Below are positions 54,532 to 64,000 of a DNA stretch of 64,000 bases, in pieces. Within the stretch, counting starts at the first letter, position 1, and each line of letters starts with the position of its first letter. The stretch covers positions 5,642,001-5,706,000 of the forward strand of contig KN832870.1 in NCBI GenBank assembly GCA_000827325.1, in the 5' to 3' direction. The position numbers were made by a program, and so were the translations under genes. The DNA comes from Oidiodendron maius Zn. Taxonomy: Eukaryota; Ascomycota; Leotiomycetes; Myxotrichaceae. The notes beneath the pieces are model-generated. The model did no database searches. It was not told the DNA's origin and saw nothing but the letters and a program-made list of their open reading frames with translations.

Positions 54532-56379
54532 CTAGATGATCTCGAATATTCGCTGGCCGAGTTTTCCGTCTTGGCATAACTTTTCAGCCTCACCATTCAT
54601 AAAACCGTATAGCAGGGCCGGGCCAATGAGTTGGAAAAAGTTGTCACTTTTCCTAAGAACCATGGGATATACCGCGCCCAGTAGTACCACGCAGAGGTCA
54701 TCCTCTCTCATGATTCGAGGGCCGAGTCCAATAGTACCTTTCGCCGTCCGGAAAATCTTCCGGCACATGGACGTCCATGTCATATCCTGGACGAATTGAT
54801 GAGCCGAGCCCTTGGTAGCCATTGTCCGAATAAGTCTATTGTCTTCAGAGGATAAGCTGGCTAAAAATCCGCCGGGGTGATCTTCTGGCCTTATTCGTTC
54901 ATATTCGAGAATTAACGCAGCAAGGTCCGACTGTTGCTGCTCTTGGTTCTCTCCTGACGCCGAAGGTGAGCTCTTGAGATAGCCACCGGTTAGAACTAGA
55001 CTAAGTGAAGCAATGAATTCTTTGGTGGATGCAAGAGGTAGTGTCGGTTCTACAACAGTTTTATTCCATATATGGTCAATGAGAAAGGGGATCTTTTTCT
55101 TCATCTCATTATTCAGCGTCGTGACAGTAAGTTCGCTAGGCTCCATCATTCCTGATATCGCCCGCAGGCTATCAATGAAAATACCTCTACACTTTAATAT
55201 CACTCCTTTCTCGGACTTGACAACCGAGATGAAGCTATTGCTCTCAGTTGCCGCATGCGTCGGAGAGCGGAGGGGAGCAACAAGGTTCAATGCATGCCAA
55301 TCCGGTACCCAGGTTGGCAGATTTACATCTCCGGGTTCTTCGTGGTGATCGACAAAAGCTAAGATCTGGAGTCCATTTGTCTGCTGTATCACGTTCAATG
55401 CAAGGTCAGTATAAGCCTGAGCTGTACCGATACTATAGTTTGGTTGAGCGAGCAGGGTACCATCTGCAGTGGCACTAGGGTGGGAGAGTAAAGAGTAGAT
55501 ATAGTCACGAGGGTCAGTCGCCCGGTGTACCCGCGCCCAGTGGAGAACTTCGACGAAGGTGTATACTGGCTTCCCCTCGGCGTTGGTCGACCAAACGAGG
55601 TTGATATGGTTCGCAACCCATGACTTCAGCCCGAGATGGTTGATGACTGAAGCCCCATTGTCATCCATGAAGCGGCAAAAGATCGCTACCTCCGTCCAGT
55701 CGACCCAAATATCCCGTTTCCCCCAATATATTCGGGCATGGCGAGCCAGGCCAACTTCCTGAATAATCCATGTGCGATGGAAGTATTCAATGTCAAAGAG
55801 CTCCTTAATTGCAAGCCAGGAATCAAGCAACGCCCCATCGGTGTCTGCCGTATCGTCTCCGAAATGCAAGTGCTGATGGGCCGCTCGCAGGTACTCGCGC
55901 GGATTCTCATTAAACCTGCGCAGGAAGCTAATGGCGCGACGGGCTCTGGCCACTCCATTCTTGTCATCACTAAAGGGACCCAGCCAGCATAACACCTGCT
56001 CGGCCTGGCCAAAGACAGCACCCATCATGCGCACTTGAGATTGCCGCTCATCAACATCTTCCTGGTTGATACAGAGGGCATCAACCCAGATACGGCGCTT
56101 CGCGTCCGGGAGCCGGAACGCAGCCATCGCCTTTGCAAGGCTTGCGCCTACACCAAGCACCCCCTCATTTGCCTCATCTACCTCATCCTTACATTTGACG
56201 AGTGCGGCTGGGGTTGGATTACCCCACACGTAAGAGAGTGCTTGATAGGGCTTGCCGCCAAGGTGCTGAACCACAATGTTGCAAACGAGGGGTGCGTCGG
56301 CGGGGCCGGGATGGAGGTCTAAGATACGGATGCACTGGGGCGGCAGGGGCAGGTAAAGATAGTTCTGTAGAGTCGTCAT
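54532..56379 (-). CDS. HET-domain protein
   Basis: A single exon of 615 residues. The HET domain occupies about residues 45-200: YQALSYVWGNPTP, LAKAMAAFRLPDAKRRIWVD, DALCINQEDVDERQSQVRMM, VLCWLGPFS, and FHRTWIIQEVGLARH. This is the long HET subgroup (ALSYVWG...LWIDALCINQ), distinct from the HET-E-like gene at 17290. The C-terminal half has DPRDYIYSLLSHPSA, LPTWVPDW and a terminal GPRIMREDDLCVVLLGA segment, typical of stand-alone HET proteins; no other effector domain is seen. The role is likely in incompatibility cell death. It has no near neighbour on the same strand except the S8-protease gene 700 bases upstream. Confidence 0.92.
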   Translation of the reverse strand: MTTLQNYLYLPLPPQCIRILDLHPGPADAPLVCNIVVQHLGGKPYQALSYVWGNPTPAALVKCKDEVDEANEGVLGVGASLAKAMAAFRLPDAKRRIWVDALCINQEDVDERQSQVRMMGAVFGQAEQVLCWLGPFSDDKNGVARARRAISFLRRFNENPREYLRAAHQHLHFGDDTADTDGALLDSWLAIKELFDIEYFHRTWIIQEVGLARHARIYWGKRDIWVDWTEVAIFCRFMDDNGASVINHLGLKSWVANHINLVWSTNAEGKPVYTFVEVLHWARVHRATDPRDYIYSLLSHPSATADGTLLAQPNYSIGTAQAYTDLALNVIQQTNGLQILAFVDHHEEPGDVNLPTWVPDWHALNLVAPLRSPTHAATESNSFISVVKSEKGVILKCRGIFIDSLRAISGMMEPSELTVTTLNNEMKKKIPFLIDHIWNKTVVEPTLPLASTKEFIASLSLVLTGGYLKSSPSASGENQEQQQSDLAALILEYERIRPEDHPGGFLASLSSEDNRLIRTMATKGSAHQFVQDMTWTSMCRKIFRTAKGTIGLGPRIMREDDLCVVLLGAVYPMVLRKSDNFFQLIGPALLYGFMNGEAEKLCQDGKLGQRIFEII

Positions 56380-57086
56380 ATGCGACGTGGTATCTCGTCG
56401 ACAAAGTGCGTCGACGATCAGTTTACTGGTTGGGTAGAACAGTAGGGCTGATCCGAGAATATGATGATAAGATTATGCGGATCTCACAGGAAGCAGCGGA
56501 ATTTTCCGGTCAGGTCTGTCTCGTGCCGACCCGCAGAACCCCTTATACAGCCAATGATTACAAGGTGGGATTCCTGTCAGGCATTTTGAGTTGGCCAATT
56601 ACCCGGAAAAGGCAGCATGTAGACACAATAAAAGCATAGCTTTATGTCAAATCGCTCAACGGAAGAGCGAGACAATACCCCAGCAGGGTCTTACAACAGA
56701 GTTAGGTCAGTAGCATTTAAAGGCCGTAAGAAATATTTCAAAACTCGCGTTAACGGGACACAATTTTGCACGCGCTGGAAATGGCAATATGGTCACGTGG
56801 AAAAGAGGAATTGGCAATACCCGATCTTCAATATTGATGCCCCCATCTCATCTCCATAATGAACTTGATTTTACCTCGATTGGAATATAATAACAGGTGA
56901 ATTTCTAATTCTATCCCTATCTTTAAAATGCCGGCCATATTAAACAAGTAATAAATTTGATAAAAATGATGATTTGCTTACCCGCTACTACTATTCTGTT
57001 TATAGTATAAAAGTCAGGTACCCGTACATTTCAATCTACCTCAAAACTACTTAACCGGTACGCTTTAATAATTGGACTATCTTATG
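56380..57086. other. Intergenic stretch
   Basis: The promoter of the HET gene and 3' flank of the S8-protease gene. Open frames here lack recognisable features. Confidence 0.45.
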
Positions 57087-60000
57087 CTATTGCTTAAAAG
57101 CCCTTAAAACGTCTATCGGTAAAATAGCGTTCATAATCGAGTTGAGGTTTGTTTTCTTGGCTTCTTCCTGCTCCTCAAAATCCTGCCCAAATGTGAAATA
57201 CGGCTGAATAAAGGCCCCTTCCTTGGCCACATCATCAGAACTAGTCCGGCTCAGTCGTTTAAATATTTTCTTCATCCCATCAACGTCTTTTGCTATATCC
57301 AAGGCTTTCGCCATATGGTCGCCATCACTGAAATCGTTCAGCATCCTGTGCGCTTTCACACAGTACAGCACCATCGCCGCAAGGCCTGCTGCATAGGCCG
57401 TGGCGTAGGAGCTTCCCCTGACTGTATCTCCTGTGTCGGTCTGTATGTCTTCGCCTGGCAGAAGGAAATCGAACTTTGCCAAGACATTTTCTTTAGACGA
57501 TTCTCCATATTTAGTTGCGGATCCAATCTTGATGACACCTTCGATCCCTACAGGTGCATACTCGTTCGTCAGAGTAGCTATGCCCTTGTCTGGGAGAGCT
57601 CCAAATAAAATAAACCTCTTCGAGGCAATAGCTTCCCGAACAAGCTGAATAAATTTGGTCTCGTATTCGTCCCCCGAGTTACCTTTCATCAGAAACGTCC
57701 AACTCATCGAGATAATATCAACTTGCATATCCAATGCCCATTTCAAAGCCTAGAAGTATTAGCATTCTACCGGAATTGAATTACGCATTTGTCTCGTCTT
57801 ACATCGTAGCATGACACGAGAGTAAATGTCTGATCCTCAACTTGTCTCATGTCGTCCAATCGAGCAATGAAGAGCTCAGCCCTGGGGCAAACGGCTCTTA
57901 TGCAGTGTGCCATGGCTGTGCCATGTTCACAAGGGCCGACAAACCACTCATTACCGGCACAAAATGACAAACCCTTCTGGTAGCCACGTAAATTAGTCAA
58001 CTTTGCCCCATCATCTAAGATTGCGACTTTGACGGTGGGGTTTCTCTCAGGGAGATGCAAGTTGAGCATGAAAGATTTGAAGTTCTTCAGCTGTCTGATC
58101 CATTCGATTGGCTTTGGTCTGGCGTAGATGTCATTATATGGACTGTAAAGGTATAATACGGGGGGGGACTAACAAATTCTCAGGGTTGTGAAGCTTATTT
58201 CCATCTTTGCTATCCTTCCTCGTATCCTTGTCAGCTTTATCATCCTCCCCATACTTGTACCCGTAGATTTCAACTCCAACATCCTTGTACTGAAGTCGAG
58301 GGCAATGGCTCGCAATCTTCCGCCTGAATTCCTCTTTGTATCTTGCGCAATCTCTCTCGTCGTTCAAGTTCTGCAACCGTCAGCAAGATATTTAGATTTA
58401 ATTTAACTAATTAGCTAATTTATTGGGATAATATGCTCACCGTTGGATATATGTTAACCACAAGTTTTTCAAGCTAAGTTGACGTTAGTCCAGGCTAGTG
58501 TCGAAGCCAATTTATTACTTACCTGCTGAAGTCTAGCTAGCCCCGAGCTGCAGGCCCATCCTCTGAGGACGGCCGTATTACCATGGGAATAAAGATGAAT
58601 CTCTCGCGCGTTTGATGTCGAAGTGACGATTGTCTCGCTACAAATATCAAATTTCTTCCATTTCCAGATCTCTACATCAAAGTCCCTGGTTGGTTTCGTC
58701 TCAGGCTCCTCTCCTCGGAGGGATTGTCGTATAGCGGCGTTCGTATGAGGTTCTGGGCCGTCATCGTCGACTTCCACAGTAAATATCTTGCGTACATTGC
58801 TCTCCCATAGCCACTCAAATATAGCCTTGTACGGATCGGGGTCTATTTTTTGCACAGTATTCTGACTGATTTCCTTCTCTTCGGTGTCATCATCCTCGAC
58901 TGGTATGTCATGTGGGTCAACTTGTGACTTGGAAGATTGAGGCTTCCAATATGGTAATTTGACAAAATTGAGAACTGTCTCGAACTCCAATCCGGATTGT
59001 TCCATTATTGTTTCGATATAGCTCTTATCTAAGACTACGGACTCTCCTGAGAGATTGAGATAAAACTGCTTCTCTATCTTACATGTTAGCTGGGGCTCTA
59101 GCTCTTGTCATTGCTCAATGAATGGAAAGGTCAACAGTCGTGATACAGACGTACCAAATTTTGCGTCCCAGTACAAGAAATCCTTTTTCTTTGCCCACAT
59201 GTCAAGTTCTTCTAATCTCTTTATCTTTTCTCTTTGTGCAATTGTCCTTGACAGCCTCCTCGTCTTCTCTTCCTCTAGTGTCGTGTTATCTTCCTCAAGC
59301 TTCGGCCGGTACCCAATGCATGTTCTCTTCAGAAGCTCTTCGGCAAGGTTCCGGGATCTCTCACTTTCCTTGGACGCTATCCCATCCAGCTCTTTCAACA
59401 TACGATAGGCCGTCTTCTCAGCCTTGCCATCCTCTGTTTTGAAAAATATCGATGATGGATTACGGTCCACTAGCGCCTGAATAGCCTGGAAGAGGAGATC
59501 ATAATCAATTGATTGTTTTTCGTATAGTTGGACGGCTGTCTGTAACGGGCTGTATCCGTTTTGATGTATGCTTGTGAAAACATTGTCGTCGCAGAGCTCC
59601 AACAATAGCTTGAAGCTCTGAAGTGATATTAGCTGTCCGATTCCTTTTGGACCCGGATCAAATCTCATTTCGGCCAGCAGGGACTGGAGAAACACGGCTT
59701 GTCCCTCGTCAGTCGGCCTAAGAGCCTCTTCTAATATTTCTCTCAATTGCTTATTCTTAGCGATCACCTTATCTGGGTCGACTTGATCGTGGAGACATGG
59801 ATGGTTATCATCCTTGCTACCAGCTTCCGCGGTAGATGTACCAATATTTTTTCTGCGGCCAGTGCCATCAGCGCCATTGACTTGCCTCGATTTAGACTCT
59901 TTAAGGCACCGCTTCCGATATATTTCACCCACTTCCCACAGAGGGCAGGTTTCCTGATCCTCTCCACACTTGATCTTGATCTTTTCAAGTGTCGAGCAGG

Positions 60001-60427
60001 GTATCAAAAGGTTGACCACCCGAAACAAAATTGTAACCTGGTGTTTTGCGGCCTCGAGCATAGGGGTCTTGCCGTAATCATCCACGGCGGTAAACAATTT
60101 GGGGTCGTCCAGCACTAGTGACTCAATACGTTCCAGAGCCTCCTGTGGAGCATTCTTCTTCTTCGTTTGTAGCTCTTGAATGGTGCGGTGAATAAGATTC
60201 CGGTTCTCGGGGTCTCTTAGGTGTAATAAATGTTCGTGTTCGGCCAGCAAGTTGCCAACTTTACTGCCTCCTGCCCAGCCTTTGATAATTTTGCCGTGCG
60301 CTAGGTAAACCTCCTCCAATAAATCTTCTTGCGATTGTCCAGGCTTCGCATTTTCACTTCCCGTTTTTGATTGTTCATCAGGAGACTTGCTCCTATTTCG
60401 CCCTGGAGGCTGAGGTCCCTTCGTCAT
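57087..60427 (-). CDS. Subtilisin-like (S8) protease with long ankyrin-like N-terminus
   Basis: Six exons, complement(join(57087..57749, 57803..58142, 58174..58370, 58441..58473, 58523..59073, 59155..60427)), give 1018 residues; one exon is 33 bases. The N-terminal 420 residues are charged and hold ankyrin-like units (DDYGKTPMLEAAKHQ, NGYSPLQTAVQLYEKQ), then a basic Arg/Lys coiled stretch. The S8 domain has VAILDDGAKL (Asp about 728), EHGTAMAH (His about 758) and RGSSYATAYAAG (Ser about 912); all three catalytic residues are present. The oxyanion-hole segment FGALPDKG lacks the usual Asn. There is no signal peptide, so it is intracellular. In fungi S8 domains of this type also occur as effector modules of STAND receptors, so a recognition role is plausible (inference). 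It is divergent from the gene at 60979. Confidence 0.85.
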
Positions 60428-60978
60428 TTTGCAGCAGGCGACGCTGGAATAACTGCGCAGCGAGAAGGTTAGGACAAATGTAGCAGGGCAGTGCTCGGAG
60501 TGTTTGTTATCAATGTATGAGGCCAGCCGTGTAACTTACTGTAACTGGGAGCGCAATGACAGGGCCTATTTTGGGGGCAGGCCGGGTGCAGCATCCACAG
60601 TGCCATCCGCGGGGCACACTCTGCTAGACCTGCACTGCGGAACATGGGCTCGCATCCCGTCCGGCCGCCTAAACGGTTGCCTCGTCTGACATCCATCCTG
60701 GTTCAGCAAGGTATGTCGAAGTATAGTACATGGGCCGCGACTCCCTCCTTGACAAGCCTCCAAAGCTGTTCTTTACGTTCTGCAGTGAGGGCCAAGGTAG
60801 CTTCCCAGGGAGGAAAGCCCGGAAACTATACGTATGGTTTATAAGGAGTCCAACCCCGATTACTATATACACTAGAAAGAGAGCAGGCTCGTACAAGTTT
60901 CTATTCTGTACACAACATGTCCAACAAAAGCACCGTTAGTTCCTTTATGTATTAGGTATAACATCTGCTACTAGAAAT
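60428..60978. promoter_or_regulatory. Shared divergent promoter region
   Basis: 551 bases between the starts of the S8-protease gene and the unknown beta-rich protein gene. No clear TATA box seen. Confidence 0.4.
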
Positions 60979-61902
60979 ATGGCAGCTATTTCTGAAGTGA
61001 ATGACCCATACTCCTTCGATATCCAGCTCAACACGGAGAAGGAGGACCGGGACTGGCGCAGGAAAAATGACGGCGACGAAATTCAACGAGTCGACGTCGT
61101 CGATGATTTGTGCGTAGGTTTGTTGCTTCAAGCGCGCATAGATCGCATTGTCCATGGGCACGAAACAGAGAATGAGAGCCCTGCCACCTTGGTGGTTTTC
61201 GGCTTCCGCTTTCACGGCCTCGACGACAGACGGCGGTTCAAACAGGCCACTGTCACAATCTTATTCCAGGACGAGAAGAAGCGGACGAGAGCCGATCCTG
61301 AGGTAATCGCATTGTGGCCCAACGGCGATTTTACGCTGGGCGAACCCACCAAGATCGATGTCGAGGATACCAAGGGCGGCGAAATTGGTGCCGATGTCAC
61401 AGGTGGCACCGTGGTGCAGGGAGGGGGGCATGTGACGAGAATGTGGGAGCGGAAGCAGAGCTTCAAGAAGACGGATCGATCGACGCTGACGGGATCCATC
61501 ATCCTGGACACGAGTATTCGAGAGTTCGGGCCGAACAATGCTGTCCGCTTGACAATAAATGAGAACACCACTACTACTTCGGGCCTTGTCACCGACTTCC
61601 GCGCCGCCGTGCTACTGAAACGGAAGAACGATGCTGACATCTTCCTCGGAACCGTCAAGATTAAGGCCAAAGCTCACTTTGCATATAACGCTATTAGAGG
61701 CTTGCGAGACATTACAGCGTTTCGCCCGAAGGATGACCCTGTCAAGTTCAAGCCAGGGGAGCAGTACCTACGACCGGCCACGCTGTCGGGTTTTCTGGAG
61801 GCCAAGTTGGCAGAGCATGTAGATGCGAAGAACCTGAATTCTACGCATCTTGACTCTTTGGCTGGAGTTCTGGGGACTACTGTACTTACCACATCACTTT
61901 GA
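60979..61902 (+). CDS. Conserved-looking protein of unknown function
   Basis: A single exon of 307 residues from an ATG. No signal peptide or membrane span. The sequence alternates short hydrophobic strands with charged turns (VVFGFRFHGL, RRFKQATVTILFQDEKK, LTGSIILDTSIREFG, TDFRAAVLLKRKND, FLGTVKIKAKAHFAYN), suggesting an all-beta fold such as a sandwich. A glycine-rich segment GGTVVQGGGHV lies at about 142-152. Strong GC-biased third positions and uninterrupted length support a real gene. I do not recognise a family. It is divergent from the S8-protease gene and followed 0.8 kb later by the hydrolase-like gene. Confidence 0.7.
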   Translation: MAAISEVNDPYSFDIQLNTEKEDRDWRRKNDGDEIQRVDVVDDLCVGLLLQARIDRIVHGHETENESPATLVVFGFRFHGLDDRRRFKQATVTILFQDEKKRTRADPEVIALWPNGDFTLGEPTKIDVEDTKGGEIGADVTGGTVVQGGGHVTRMWERKQSFKKTDRSTLTGSIILDTSIREFGPNNAVRLTINENTTTTSGLVTDFRAAVLLKRKNDADIFLGTVKIKAKAHFAYNAIRGLRDITAFRPKDDPVKFKPGEQYLRPATLSGFLEAKLAEHVDAKNLNSTHLDSLAGVLGTTVLTTSL

Positions 61903-62716
61903 ATTTAACTTTCACCTGATTCCAATCGAGTAGTCGAAGCTCTATTGCTGCAAGACCTCCAAATATTATGCGACTTGCAAGACGAAGCCTCACAGCCTTG
62001 TCATATTTTGTTCCACCAGGGCTTCCTGCACATCGGAAAATCTCCCTAACTTGCTTGAGACTACTGAAGCGGCTCGCCCACAGCGTTGAAGAGCGGATAG
62101 AGCCGCAAGCCCTTCAGTTTGGCCCGGTATTTTTGGTATTAGCTCGCACGGATGAGGGAATTCAGCAATCGGAGCTGCTCTCACGGTGATTTTGCAATCA
62201 TTGTACCAGTACATAGAGTAAAAACTTACTGCAAGCCGTATCACATAACTTGCGCGTGGCCCAGTAGTATTGGCCGCAGCATTCTCAGACTTCCCGCGAC
62301 GCTAAGCCCCCAAAATATCGAGGTTGGTTGGTTCTCCAAACCATCCTACCGTTGCTATTCTTTTCAGGCAGCCACCTTCTCACAAGCGCCCGGCGAAGCT
62401 CCCTGACGCGGCCTGCCCCGCGCCGCCGGTGCTACAAGGGACTCTGTGTCAGGTCAAAGTGAGGGGGCGGACAGCTGCACAGCCGACTACCAATGGCAAC
62501 AGAGAAGTAAATACATCAACCCGAGCTTCTTGTTAACGCAGCTGCATTCAACAGCCTGTAAGACAGACAGAGGTCAAGAATAAGGCTAACTATTGTTTCA
62601 GTTGACAAAAGCCAGATAGAAAGAAACCCACCATCTTCTCATTAGCTACGGTGCGGCGCGTCCTTATCGGATGCCCCAACATTTTTCGCCCCGCACAAGC
62701 TTGTGGGGAGTAAACG
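61903..62716. other. Intergenic stretch
   Basis: The promoter of the hydrolase-like gene. Open frames near 61968-62536 have no recognisable features. Confidence 0.45.
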
Positions 62717-64000
62717 ATGGAAGATGATTTTGCGATGGCTACGAATGACAACGAAAAATGGATGTATCGGTGAGTTGAATGCATTCTCTTGGAACTGGGA
62801 CCCGGTAGACGCCTGACTGGATTAATTTAGGATATACCTTGTTGGATTTCCGGAAGCCCCAATCCCCTCGAAAAATAATACAGCAGCCAAGGCAATCAAA
62901 AGCCTTGTGCCAGAGGCTCTGGTCTTGCAATACGGTATCTTTCATCGCGATGTTGATTCATATCCTCAGAACATTGATAATGAAGACATTGACGTCGAGC
63001 CCATTATGGCGGCCAAAACTTTCGACTCTGAAGGGCATAATGGTCGCGGACGCGACGGCGAAAGAGCCGAATCGCAGCCAAACAACGGGGTGCTTGACCA
63101 AGAAGCTCCCGACAGCGATACTGATGACGCCGATATTGCAGGATCGGTATATCATGAAGATGTGAGGAAAGTCGCGCCTGAAAATATGGATGACGACTCG
63201 ACATCTGTAGCTAGCATGGCTTCCCACGATATCTTCTCTCCAGCCTGGATCGAACATGAAGCGCTGTGCCTTCTGGCCCGTATTCAGCATGATGCTACTC
63301 AGGCAAGAGATGGGTCCCATAAAATGGTGCTGCTCGCCGGCTATGGTTTTGGCGGTTTCGTGATCAAGCAGGTATGGGCATACCCTGTTTTCATGGAGCA
63401 TATTCTAACATGAGGACTCTCTTGTATTGTCATTCTGACTATCTAAGGCTATAATTATTGCCAATACAACGCCGAAGTTTTATGATGTTGCGCTTAACGT
63501 CGTGAGCCTACTATTCTTTTCCACGCCGCATCGATGTGTTGGGCAACTCACATGGGAAGAGTTGCTACTTGACATGCTCAAGGCCACGAAAATAAATTAT
63601 CGAGGACGATTATCTCTGATACTCTCACGGTTGATGGATGCCGTATCTCAGCTTTCACATTCATTCTATACATTCGCAGCGAAATATCCAATCACAAACT
63701 TCGTCGGAATTGAGCCCAGTGATGAGCAAGATGCTAGTAAATTCGGCAATGACTTCGAGGAAGTTGTTCCGTGGCCAAAGCAGGACGATAATAACCCTGA
63801 ATTCTGCGATATGGATGACCTGAACAAGTTAGAGTCACTTAGGACATACTTCGCCCCTAGTGATGTTCTTGCACCTCAGTTTAATGGTATGTTTAACCAA
63901 GCATGTCATATCTTCGCTACTCTGGACTAATCTCATAGGAGGGGCTATAGCGCAGGTAAAAGAAGCGGCGGAGCAAGACATCAGCAAGACTTATTTCGAG
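62717..64000 (+). CDS. Partial gene: alpha/beta-hydrolase-like N-terminus of a STAND-type protein
   Basis: Exons join(62717..62769, 62831..63371, 63448..63886, 63939..>64000); the gene runs off the right edge. The first exon gives MEDDFAMATNDNEKWMYR; the 61-base intron (gtgagt..tttag) leads to IYLVGFPEAPIPSKN. Segments typical of the hydrolase-like head of fungal STAND proteins are present: IFSPAWIEHEALCLLARIQ, LLAGYGFGGFVIKQAIIIAN and LLFFSTPHR. In relatives the elbow is GHSxGGLVIKQAL; here it reads GYGFGG, so the nucleophilic Ser is replaced by Gly. A 100-residue acidic insert (NIDNEDIDVEPIM to DDDSTSVASMAS) separates the first strand from the elbow. Any NACHT/NB-ARC and repeat domains would lie beyond the window. 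It could also be a stand-alone hydrolase-like protein. Confidence 0.7.

Overview
The window reads as nuclear DNA of a filamentous ascomycete (Pezizomycotina). Genes are interrupted by many short introns (about 36 to 178 bases, mostly 45-85) with GT..AG borders and CTAAC/CTAAT-like branch sites. The families present (HET-domain proteins, a NACHT STAND protein, fungal-type transcription factors, an NCS1 permease with nine exons, tannase, fungal type-B carboxylesterases) are typical of that group. I cannot name the genus. No rRNA, confident tRNA, CRISPR array or LTR/virus-like element was found. Exon borders were worked out by reading frame and splice signals only.

Layout. 0.6-8.5 kb: an F-box protein, a secreted M20 amidohydrolase, and a divergent pair of a fungal transcription-factor-domain protein and a short-chain dehydrogenase. 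9.5-14.1 kb: a 382-base MITE-like element with terminal inverted repeats and TA flanks; one of its ends supplies the predicted 3' end of a 1340-residue C2H2 zinc-finger gene. 15.3-20.7 kb: a HET-domain gene between two uncharacterised membrane-protein genes on the same strand. 22-24.7 kb: a uracil/allantoin-type permease whose promoter carries several GATA sites and a strong hairpin. 25.8-29.8 kb: a HET remnant beside an intact NACHT STAND gene. 30.6-33.3 kb: a decayed membrane-protein gene, a short palindrome and a small Zn2Cys6 regulator.

34.5-45 kb: two MFS transporters, one MFS remnant, a methyltransferase remnant and two NAD(P)-dependent reductases. This looks like a tailoring/transport gene set that has partly decayed and has no visible core synthase. 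46-54 kb: a tannase/feruloyl-esterase-like enzyme and two type-B carboxylesterases, the last two divergent from a shared promoter; all three are secreted ester hydrolases. 54.5-64 kb: a second HET gene, a six-exon subtilisin-like protein with a long N-terminal ankyrin-like region, a divergent beta-rich protein of unknown function, and the start of a protein with an alpha/beta-hydrolase-like N-terminus that runs off the right edge.

The recurring theme is self/non-self recognition machinery (HET, NACHT, S8 protease, hydrolase-headed protein) alternating with secreted hydrolases and transport or redox genes, as in a fast-evolving accessory region. The best candidates for an undescribed system are the S8-protease / beta-protein / hydrolase-like block at 57-64 kb and the membrane-HET-membrane trio at 15-21 kb.
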